Of a stretch of DNA of 5,445 nucleotides, positions 1 through 5,445 are shown in pieces; position 1 is the stretch's first letter, and the number at the start of each line of letters is the position of its first letter. A model generated the notes under the pieces. The model saw only the letters and a program-made list of their open reading frames with translations. It had not been told where the DNA came from and made no database searches. A program made the position numbers and the translations under genes. The DNA comes from Bryobacterales bacterium (GTDB lineage: Bacteria; Acidobacteriota; Terriglobia; Bryobacterales; Bryobacteraceae), in NCBI GenBank assembly GCA_003132905.1, contig PKZC01000313.1, positions 15,788 to 21,232 of the forward strand. Direction: 5' to 3'.

Positions 1-38
1 TGTATGGACGCTTCATTGATTTCAGTGTGGCCGACCGC

Positions 39-1334
39 TTAGGAATTTAGTATCCGCGTTTGTTCCTCGGCGAAGAGAGCTCGCGGAGGATTAGACCAGC
101 CGAAGCCACGAAAAATCTCACTGGTGATATCAATCGCAAGTTCGCGCGAGGTGGTCCTGAAGCTCTCCGCACTAACGGTCCTCTCGATCTCAATGCTTTC
201 ATTTCGGCCCCAATATTTGTCGTCAATCTTGTGCTTTGGCGTCATGTAACTGAGCTCCCGGCCATCCACGCTGTGCAATTCGATCGATAATGAAGCGGCG
301 GGTTCAAGGAGGCCTCTCCCCGCCATCCTTGCTGCGAACTCACACATACACGTGACTATCATGAGCGTGCGTAGTATATTGAGGTACCTTTTGGTCTGCC
401 CGGGCACGAAGAATTGAGGCTGGACAGGCCAAGCTTCTGTGCCAATATATTCCTCGGCGAACGCGATGCGATATCTGAATTGTGCACTTCGGAAGAGTTT
501 CCAGGTTTCCAAATGAGGGGGAAGGTCTACTTCGCTTCCGACCCATTCGTCATCCTCAACAATCAGCTCGTCATGCGCGAGGGGATACTGCCATCCACCA
601 CTGCTCACAGCGCTACCTAGCGCGAACAGGCGACAGCTTCTTAGGTTCTGAAAACGCGCCTTTTCGAAAATTGTAGGCCGTATCCAGATCCGCCAATGCC
701 CCATCGAGAAAATCCTTCTAGAGAATTCCGTGTCAGGTAGCATCTTGAGCTGTTCGACGAATTGATCTGGTTGAGACTGATGGACAAATCCCATCCGCTC
801 CGCTTGACGCGTAAAGGCACGGCTTCGCTTCTCGACGGCGAGGTCGAGGATCTCACGCATCTCGACCTGGCTAGGCACTTCGACGGTCTCAGGAATTCGC
901 CGAGATCGAATGTAAGTAGCGCCCCGCCGAAGTTTTTCGGCCCCGTCCCTCTTGCAAACAACGGGCAGCTCGGTAAACTCGCCTACCCGAAGAATACAGA
1001 ATGACTTTCCGTCAAAGATGTGTTTGATTAAAGTAACCTCAATGTAGGGGTCAGCGTACTCGCTGAAGTACGCTGACAAGTCGTCCTGCACAAACGAATC
1101 GTGATGGTCGCCCTGCATGCCGGCGGGAAGATACGTGTCATCCATCTGGCGTGCCACGCCCAACACGATGTGTCCACCGTCGCGCAAATTCGCCATTGCC
1201 AAGACGGATTTGGTCAACTTTGCCTTTGTCGCCGGATCACTCCAACTCAACGAACATTTAAACTCGAGGTTTCGCTCCTCGCGCGGCCACTGAATCAAAT
1301 CGTTCAAATCATCTAGTGAATTCCCGTGAGACAT
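39..1334 (-). CDS. AlbA_2/Schlafen-like domain protein with uncharacterised C-terminal half
   Basis: A 431-residue protein. The first ~150 residues match the AlbA_2 (divergent AAA_4/Schlafen-AlbA) pattern: E20-x2-LEFK at 23-26, a helix with ANLRDGGHIVLGV at 48-60, and a later RRGATYIRSRR segment at 137-146. In this family the fold is linked to nucleic-acid binding, and members occur in transcription regulators and in defence proteins; the role here is unknown. Residues ~150-200 look helical and charged. Residues ~200-420 form a second domain I cannot name; notable parts are GGWQYP (246-251), the aromatic-rich ETWKLFRSAQFRYRIAF (276-292) and a hydrophobic, probably amphipathic helix near 317-338. 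No signal peptide, so probably cytoplasmic. The start at 1334 is chosen because GAGG lies 4 bases upstream and the protein-like sequence begins there; an in-frame extension to 1406 would translate the terminator and give a Pro/Gly/Trp-rich non-protein-like leader. GC is lower than in nrdJ, which may mean acquisition by transfer. Confident in the CDS and N-terminal domain, not in function. Confidence 0.85.
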   Translation of the reverse strand: MSHGNSLDDLNDLIQWPREERNLEFKCSLSWSDPATKAKLTKSVLAMANLRDGGHIVLGVARQMDDTYLPAGMQGDHHDSFVQDDLSAYFSEYADPYIEVTLIKHIFDGKSFCILRVGEFTELPVVCKRDGAEKLRRGATYIRSRRIPETVEVPSQVEMREILDLAVEKRSRAFTRQAERMGFVHQSQPDQFVEQLKMLPDTEFSRRIFSMGHWRIWIRPTIFEKARFQNLRSCRLFALGSAVSSGGWQYPLAHDELIVEDDEWVGSEVDLPPHLETWKLFRSAQFRYRIAFAEEYIGTEAWPVQPQFFVPGQTKRYLNILRTLMIVTCMCEFAARMAGRGLLEPAASLSIELHSVDGRELSYMTPKHKIDDKYWGRNESIEIERTVSAESFRTTSRELAIDITSEIFRGFGWSNPPRALFAEEQTRILNS

Positions 1335-1338
1335 ACAA

Positions 1339-1342
1339 CCTC
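1339..1342 (-). promoter_or_regulatory. Ribosome binding site deciding the AlbA_2 gene start
   Basis: On the minus strand GAGG (within GCGAGG) lies 4 bases before the ATG at 1334. The spacing is short but workable. It favours this ATG over the longer in-frame reading from 1406. A second ATG at 1347-1345 is out of frame. Confidence 0.5.
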
Positions 1343-1348
1343 GCCATG

Positions 1349-1373
1349 AAAAAGGCGGCCCAAACGAGCCGCC
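1349..1373 (-). terminator. Rho-independent terminator downstream of nrdJ
   Basis: Read on the minus strand, GGCGGCTC (1373-1366), loop GTTT (1365-1362) and GGGCCGCC (1361-1354) make an 8-bp GC-rich stem with one G-U pair, followed directly by five T (1353-1349). This is the standard intrinsic terminator form. It acts only on minus-strand transcription, because there is no T-run on the plus-strand side. It begins 57 bases after the nrdJ stop codon and so most likely ends the nrdJ transcript. Its T-run ends 14 bases before the AlbA_2 start codon, leaving no room for a promoter between them. Confidence 0.85.
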
Positions 1374-1379
1374 CCAAGG

Positions 1380-1401
1380 AAAAGGAGGGATGACACCTCC
1401 C
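1380..1401 (-). terminator. Weak hairpin with T-run, possible auxiliary nrdJ terminator
   Basis: On the minus strand GGAGG (1400-1396) can pair with CCTCC (1388-1384) around a 7-base loop. One extra G-T closing pair (1401 with 1383) is possible, and TTTT occupies 1383-1380. The stem is short, so termination here would be weak. It sits just ahead of the strong terminator and could be a tandem partner. It could also be chance in a GC-rich gap. Confidence 0.3.
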
Positions 1402-1430
1402 ACCAAACTTTTGTGAATCGTATTTCGCGC

Positions 1431-4280
1431 TTAACTGCAGCCGCTGGTACCGCCGCAGTTCTCGCACTTATAGCAACTGCCGTTGCGGGTCATGAAGCCG
1501 CCACATTCCGAGCACATCGGCGCATCGCTCACCACTGGAGCGAAGGGCAGCGCTTGCTGCGGCTCGGGCTCGGTGGGACGCAGAACGGCCGCGTCGCCCG
1601 CTTCATTCACGGCGTACTCGGGGCCCAGGAATTTCCCGCCCAGCCAGCGGAAAATATAATCCATGATCGACTTGGCGTAGGGAACCTGCGGGTTGCCCGT
1701 CCAGCCGCTCGGCTCAAACCGAACGTGGCTGAATTTGTCGACGAAAAACTTCAGCGGCACGCCATATTGCAGCGCATAGCTGATGCTGGTGGCGAAGCTA
1801 TCCATCAAGCCGCTAATCGTCGAGCCTTCCTTGGCCATCGAGATGAAAACTTCGCCGGGAGTGCCGTCTACATACATGCCCACTGTGATGTAGCCTTCGT
1901 GGCCGCCGATGGAAAACTTATGCGTGACGGATTGCCGCTCGTCGGGCAGCTTACGGCGAATCGGCCGATAAACGATTTTCTCCGTAACAGTCGGCACCAC
2001 CGCGGTGGATGCCGTGGCCTTCTTCTCGCCCTTGCCGGTGCTGGAACTAAGCGGCTGGGCGCGCTTGGAATTATCGCGATAGATGGCCACCGCCTTCAGA
2101 CCGAGGCGCCAGCTTTCCATGTAAGCGTCCACCACATCTTCGACGGTGGATTCTTCCGGCATATTGATGGTCTTTGAAATCGCGCCTGAAATAAACGGCT
2201 GCGTCGCGGCCATCATCCTGACGTGACCCATGTAATGGATAGACCGCTTGCCGTTCTGCGGCCGGAAGCTGCAATCGAACACCGGCAGGTGCTCGTCCTT
2301 GAGCGCGGGCGCGCCTTCGATGGTTCCGGTGGAATCGATATGGCTGACGATCATTTCTACTTGCTCGGGCGTGTAGCCCAGCTTGATCAGCGCCTGCGGG
2401 ACGGTGTTGTTGACGATCTTGATGATTCCGCCGCCGACTAACTTCTTGTATTTCACCAGCGCGAGATCGGGCTCGATGCCAGTGGTGTCGCAATCCATCA
2501 TGAAGCCGATGGTGCCGGTGGGCGCGATCACTGTGGTCTGCGCGTTGCGGAAGCCGGCGCGCTCGCCGAGCGCATAAGCATCGTTCCAGCAATCGACCGC
2601 AGCCTTGAATAGATCGTCGGGAACCCGTTTGCTGTCGATACCGCTGACCGCCTTGCCGTGCATCAAGATCACATCGAGGAACGAATCTTCGTTGACGGCA
2701 TAGCCGGGGCACGGGCCCACGGCTTCGGCGATGCGGGCGCTGGTGAGATATGCCTGGCCGCACATGACGGCCGTGATGGCAGCGGCCCAGTCCCGTCCCG
2801 ACGGGCTGTCATAAGGAATGCCCATGGACATCAGCAGCGCACCCAGGTTGGCGTAGCCCAATCCGAGCGGGCGGAAATCGTGCGAATTCTTGGCGATCCT
2901 TTCGGTGGGATAGCTGGCGCTATCGACGATGATCTCCTGAGCCAGAGTCACTGTATCGCAGGCATGGCGGAACGCCTCGACGTCGAAGTCACCGCCCGGG
3001 CCGACGAACTTCATCAGGTTCAAAGACGCCAGGTTGCAGGCCGAATCATCCAGGAACATGTATTCCGAGCACGGATTCGACGCGTTGATGCGCGCGGTAG
3101 TCTTCGACGTATGCCAGCGGTTAATGGTGGTGTCGAACTGCATGCCCGGATCGCCGCACTGATGCGTGGCCTGTGAAATCTCGCGCAGCAATTCTTTCGC
3201 GCTGTAGCGCTTCTTGGGCTGGCCGTTGGCTACCGAGCGGGTCCACCAATCGCCATCCGCCGCGGCGGCTTCCATGAATTCATCGGTGACGCGCACGGAG
3301 TTGTTAGCGTTCTGGAAGAAGATAGAGCCGTAAGCATCGCCGTCGATCGAGGCATCGTAGCCTGCGTCGATCAGGGTGTGAGCCTTCTTCTCTTCTTTTG
3401 CTTTGCACCACACGAACGACTCGATGTCGGGGTGATCCACATTCAGGATCACCATCTTCGCTGCGCGCCGCGTCTTTCCGCCGGATTTGATAACGCCCGC
3501 GAACGCATCGAAGCCCTTCATGAAGCTGAGCGGTCCGGAAGCGGAGCCGCCTCCCCCGAGGCCGCCGCCTTCTTCGCGCAAAGGCGAAAGATTGGTGCCG
3601 GAGCCCGAACCCCACTTGAACAGCATGCCTTCGGTTTTCGCCAGATCGAGAATCGATTCAAGCGAATCCTTCACCGAATTAATGAAGCAGGCCGAGCACT
3701 GCGGGCGCGACTCGCCTTTCTTCAGCTTTACGATATTGTCGGTGGCTTCGTCGTAATAGTAGCCATAGCCACGCGGCTCCTGCACGCCGACGTTGAACCA
3801 GACCGGCGAATTGAAGCAGGCTTTCTGGGTCAGCATCAGGTGGGCCAGTTCGTTGCGGAAGTTCTCGGAATCTTCGCGCGTTTTGAAATAGCGGCCATGT
3901 GCGCCCCAATCCGCGATGGTGTCGACAACGCGATGCACCAACTGGCGGACGCTGCGCTCACGCTCGGGCGAGCCCATCTTGCCGTAGAAATACTTGCTGA
4001 CGACGATGTTGGTGGCCGTTTGGGACCAATCGGCCGGCACCTCTACGTCGTCTTGTTCGAATATGATGGCGCCTTTATCGCTCGCAATGGCGGCAGTGCG
4101 CAGCTCCCAGACGATCTCGTCGTAGGGCGTTTTGCCGGCTTCGAGCTTGTGCGTAAAGTATTTAGGAAAGCTGACGCCCTTGCGCTGCTGGGCCGAGAGA
4201 GGCCGTTTGCTTACAGGTTGCAATTCAGAAATCCTGTCGTTTGAAATTCGGTTGCCGAGATCGACCGAAAGTAGTCCCAT
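1431..4280 (-). CDS. nrdJ: Adenosylcobalamin-dependent (class II) ribonucleotide reductase
   Basis: A 949-residue cytoplasmic enzyme that reduces ribonucleotides (family substrate: diphosphates) to deoxyribonucleotides, using adenosylcobalamin instead of a metal-radical beta subunit, so it works with or without oxygen. The catalytic core spans ~190-735. NPCSE at 402-406 carries the Asn402/Cys404/Glu406 set, with Cys404 the expected thiyl-radical cysteine. Cys198 (SACFI) and Cys415 (SACNLASLN) are the expected redox pair; the 11-residue step from 404 to 415 fits the family. GSGSGTNLS (224-232) and APTGTIG (586-592) are conserved core loops. A Ser/Thr/Lys-rich linker (~737-765) leads to a TSCPD-type domain (~778-880). 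The tail has Cys923, 926, 936, 939, 942 and 948, in the style of the zinc-ribbon/redox-shuttle C-terminus of NrdJ. No N-terminal ATP-cone is evident. All expected catalytic residues are present and the frame is unbroken. The start at 4280 is supported by a strong Shine-Dalgarno. No nrdA, nrdB or nrdR neighbour is visible. Confidence 0.97.
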   Translation of the reverse strand: MGLLSVDLGNRISNDRISELQPVSKRPLSAQQRKGVSFPKYFTHKLEAGKTPYDEIVWELRTAAIASDKGAIIFEQDDVEVPADWSQTATNIVVSKYFYGKMGSPERERSVRQLVHRVVDTIADWGAHGRYFKTREDSENFRNELAHLMLTQKACFNSPVWFNVGVQEPRGYGYYYDEATDNIVKLKKGESRPQCSACFINSVKDSLESILDLAKTEGMLFKWGSGSGTNLSPLREEGGGLGGGGSASGPLSFMKGFDAFAGVIKSGGKTRRAAKMVILNVDHPDIESFVWCKAKEEKKAHTLIDAGYDASIDGDAYGSIFFQNANNSVRVTDEFMEAAAADGDWWTRSVANGQPKKRYSAKELLREISQATHQCGDPGMQFDTTINRWHTSKTTARINASNPCSEYMFLDDSACNLASLNLMKFVGPGGDFDVEAFRHACDTVTLAQEIIVDSASYPTERIAKNSHDFRPLGLGYANLGALLMSMGIPYDSPSGRDWAAAITAVMCGQAYLTSARIAEAVGPCPGYAVNEDSFLDVILMHGKAVSGIDSKRVPDDLFKAAVDCWNDAYALGERAGFRNAQTTVIAPTGTIGFMMDCDTTGIEPDLALVKYKKLVGGGIIKIVNNTVPQALIKLGYTPEQVEMIVSHIDSTGTIEGAPALKDEHLPVFDCSFRPQNGKRSIHYMGHVRMMAATQPFISGAISKTINMPEESTVEDVVDAYMESWRLGLKAVAIYRDNSKRAQPLSSSTGKGEKKATASTAVVPTVTEKIVYRPIRRKLPDERQSVTHKFSIGGHEGYITVGMYVDGTPGEVFISMAKEGSTISGLMDSFATSISYALQYGVPLKFFVDKFSHVRFEPSGWTGNPQVPYAKSIMDYIFRWLGGKFLGPEYAVNEAGDAAVLRPTEPEPQQALPFAPVVSDAPMCSECGGFMTRNGSCYKCENCGGTSGCS

Positions 4281-4289
4281 TTCTATTTT

Positions 4290-4294
4290 CCTCC
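4290..4294 (-). promoter_or_regulatory. Strong Shine-Dalgarno of nrdJ
   Basis: On the minus strand GGAGG lies 9 bases before the ATG at 4280, in an A/T-rich setting (GGTTTTGGAGGAAAATAGAA). This is a strong site at normal spacing and fixes the nrdJ start. It lies outside the upstream inverted repeat, so that structure as drawn does not hide it. Confidence 0.85.
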
Positions 4295-4306
4295 AAAACC
4301 TTACCC

Positions 4307-4350
4307 CCTATGTTGGATGCGGGGCACGTCTGCAATGATGCCCCAATAGG
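4307..4350 (-). promoter_or_regulatory. Nested inverted repeat in the nrdJ upstream region
   Basis: On the minus strand GGGGCA (4344-4339) and TGCCCC (4326-4321) make a perfect 6-bp stem around a 12-base loop. Outside it, CCTAT (4350-4346) and ATAGG (4311-4307) form a further 5-bp stem, and TGG with CCA near the inner bases gives alternative pairings. No T-run follows, so it is not an intrinsic terminator for the methyltransferase. It lies before the nrdJ Shine-Dalgarno and could be a 5'-leader structure or an operator. No known riboswitch class is recognised. The inverted repeats are seen directly; a regulatory role is inferred. Confidence 0.4.
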
Positions 4351-4372
4351 TAGTGGTGGGTCAAGGATTATA
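4335..4372 (-). promoter_or_regulatory. Candidate promoter elements for nrdJ
   Basis: Two weak options exist on the minus strand. A perfect TATAAT lies at 4372-4367, but no good -35 hexamer is found 16-18 bases upstream; it would start transcription near 4360 and put the nested inverted repeat inside the leader. Alternatively TTGACC (4364-4359) could be a -35 box paired, at 18 bases, with CATCAT (4340-4335), starting transcription inside the inverted repeat. Read-through from the methyltransferase gene is also possible, since no terminator separates the two. Confidence 0.3.
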
Positions 4373-4392
4373 TCTATATGCCGTGCAGTACG

Positions 4393-5445
4393 TTACGAAC
4401 CAACTACGATATTTGCTCGCAAAACGCGCCTCTGACCAATATGGATTTCGAGGATGTGGCCTCCGGGGGGCAGGTCTTTCGGTAATTCAACGTTCAGTTC
4501 ATGCCGGGGCGGGCGGGGGTCTGTGCGGAGCATGCCGAGCTGATGCACGGGTTGAGAATCCACGGTGGCGGTCACCGAATCGGGCGAGCTCACTTCTTCC
4601 AGTTGGATCTTGAGCAGGCCGGTGCTGGTGGCATTGTGCTGCACCAGGTTGACGCCGTCCGTTACGGAGACGAGGCGCGGCACCAGCGGGCCGGAAGGAA
4701 TGACGCGAGCAATGGCGGGCGGGCAAAGCGGCTTTCCATCAGCGCGAAGCTCGACGGGAACCAAGCCAGTCCTGATTCGGTCGGGAAGCCACGCGTTCAC
4801 CTGCTGCATGCCTTCGGAATCCGCTGGACCCACGTAGATGGGCACGCCCGCCTCGCCGTCGGCCAGCACTTCCAGATTGTTGAGATCGCAATCGGACGGA
4901 AGATTATTGATCCAAAGCGACACTGCGGCGTGGCGTCCGTGTTGCGGGATGAGCGGCTCGCCGGTATAGGCGTTCGTGATACGCCGGATGGCAGAGATGC
5001 CACGATCGGCGCTGGGAGCTACTGGTCGCCGCCAGGTAGTCCACATGTATTGTGTATGCTCGCCGTCCAGATTGAGGAGCTGCAGGCCATGCTCTCGCGT
5101 GAAGGCGCGAATATCGGCCGCTGAGAAGACGACGCCGCTCCAGGTGTTCGTATCGCCCGGATGCGACAGGCCGTTGAATTGGCCATGGAAGATGCCGCCC
5201 GGTTTGAGCACGCGGCGGATCTCGCGCATGTATTCGAGCACGACGTCGCGGCTGGGAATGTGCTGAAAGACGGCGTATGAATAGATGAACTCGAAAGAGT
5301 CGTCCGCAAACTGCGCGAGGCTGGCGCCATTGGTGGCGTGGAAGTGGGCGTGGGGAATATCGGCCAGCCGTTGGCGCGCGAGCAGGATCATTTCGTCCGA
5401 GACGTCCACGCCGTGAATCTCGCCGAAGTGGCGGCTGAGCGGTTT
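4393..5445 (-). CDS. Class I SAM-dependent methyltransferase with beta-rich C-terminal tail (N-terminus cut by window edge)
   Basis: The frame is open to the right edge, so the N-terminus, including the glycine-rich SAM-binding motif I, is outside the window. Numbering from the valine codon at 5409: GVDVSDEM holds the end of strand beta-2, with Asp2 the expected ribose-binding acid; DDSFEFIYSYAVFQHIP (36-52) is the typical motif after the adenine-binding region; VLKPGGIFHGQF (67-78) is the late motif of this fold. The methyltransferase part ends near residue 130. The rest, ~140-338, is beta-rich and looks like two related units (~142-240 and ~244-338), each ending in an LP...G...(V/L)E(L/I)...G pattern, somewhat like Ig/IPT-type modules. 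The methyl acceptor cannot be told from the sequence; small molecules, lipids and sugars are all possible for this fold. No membrane segment is seen in the visible part. The stop at 4393 lies 112 bases before nrdJ with no terminator between, so co-transcription is possible but no functional link is evident. Confidence 0.88.
   Translation of the reverse strand, partial: KPLSRHFGEIHGVDVSDEMILLARQRLADIPHAHFHATNGASLAQFADDSFEFIYSYAVFQHIPSRDVVLEYMREIRRVLKPGGIFHGQFNGLSHPGDTNTWSGVVFSAADIRAFTREHGLQLLNLDGEHTQYMWTTWRRPVAPSADRGISAIRRITNAYTGEPLIPQHGRHAAVSLWINNLPSDCDLNNLEVLADGEAGVPIYVGPADSEGMQQVNAWLPDRIRTGLVPVELRADGKPLCPPAIARVIPSGPLVPRLVSVTDGVNLVQHNATSTGLLKIQLEEVSSPDSVTATVDSQPVHQLGMLRTDPRPPRHELNVELPKDLPPGGHILEIHIGQRRVLRANIVVGS

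Noticed and set aside
1..38. Left-edge segment downstream of the AlbA_2 gene that vaguely recalls an insertion-sequence end (TTCATTGATTTCAGTGTGGCC)
   Set aside because: Only 38 bases are available, with no partner repeat, transposase or target duplication in the window. The resemblance is from memory and cannot be supported.
1335..1406. In-frame N-terminal extension of the AlbA_2 gene to an upstream start at 1406
   Set aside because: The added 24 residues translate the terminator hairpin, are Pro/Gly/Trp-rich and resemble no protein. The ATG at 1334 has its own GAGG.
1413..2177. 254-codon plus-strand open frame opposite the 3' end of nrdJ
   Set aside because: It lies antisense to a clearly conserved enzyme, reads as low-complexity Ala/Arg/His-rich sequence and matches no family. 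Long antisense frames are expected opposite GC-rich genes.
3378..4244. 288-codon plus-strand open frame opposite the 5' part of nrdJ
   Set aside because: Antisense to conserved NrdJ sequence, with no recognisable motif. It is explained by codon bias on the coding strand.
4281..4392. Cobalamin riboswitch upstream of nrdJ
   Set aside because: The gap is too short for a typical element and no B12-box or matching core was found. It cannot be excluded that an unusual variant overlaps the upstream gene.
4366..4415. NrdR-box-like AT-rich segments (ATATAGATAT near 4370-4380 and CGATATTTG near 4407)
   Set aside because: Neither fits the 16-bp NrdR consensus well, and their spacing does not match the usual tandem arrangement.
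4501..5124. 207-codon plus-strand open frame opposite the methyltransferase
   Set aside because: Antisense shadow of a gene with clear methyltransferase motifs; no recognisable motif and the same codon-bias explanation.
5407..5409. GTG at 5409 as the methyltransferase start
   Set aside because: The upstream frame stays open to the window edge and reads HFGEIHG before VDVSDEM, which is normal internal methyltransferase sequence. Starting here would remove the SAM-binding motif I.

Overview
The window holds three protein genes, all read from the minus strand. From right to left, in the direction of transcription, they are: (1) a class I SAM-dependent methyltransferase whose N-terminus runs off the right edge; (2) a complete 949-residue adenosylcobalamin-dependent (class II) ribonucleotide reductase, nrdJ; (3) a 431-residue protein with an N-terminal AlbA_2/Schlafen-like domain and an uncharacterised C-terminal half. 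No RNA gene, CRISPR array or identifiable mobile element was seen. No gap exceeds 112 bases.

The organism is a GC-rich bacterium. Sampled lines give about 53-70% GC in nrdJ and 52-55% in the AlbA_2 gene. The style of the NrdJ protein and of the methyltransferase, with its appended beta-rich tail, recalls Acidobacteriota of the Bryobacterales/Solibacter type. That is an inference from memory of family style, not from a search.

Region by region: 4393-5445 is the methyltransferase. 4281-4392 is the nrdJ upstream region, with a perfect TATAAT hexamer, a nested inverted repeat and a strong Shine-Dalgarno. 1431-4280 is nrdJ. 1335-1430 is a short gap with a weak hairpin followed by a textbook Rho-independent terminator on the minus strand. 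39-1334 is the AlbA_2 gene, which starts only 14 bases past the terminator T-run. 1-38 is too short to interpret.

The genes do not form an obvious pathway. NrdJ is housekeeping: dNTP synthesis that is independent of oxygen but needs B12. The methyltransferase and the AlbA_2 protein look like accessory genes around it. I see no convincing new multi-gene system. The points most worth a second look are the terminator pressed against the AlbA_2 start codon, the uncharacterised C-terminal half of that protein, the structured nrdJ leader that is not a recognisable cobalamin riboswitch, and the duplicated beta-rich tail on the methyltransferase.
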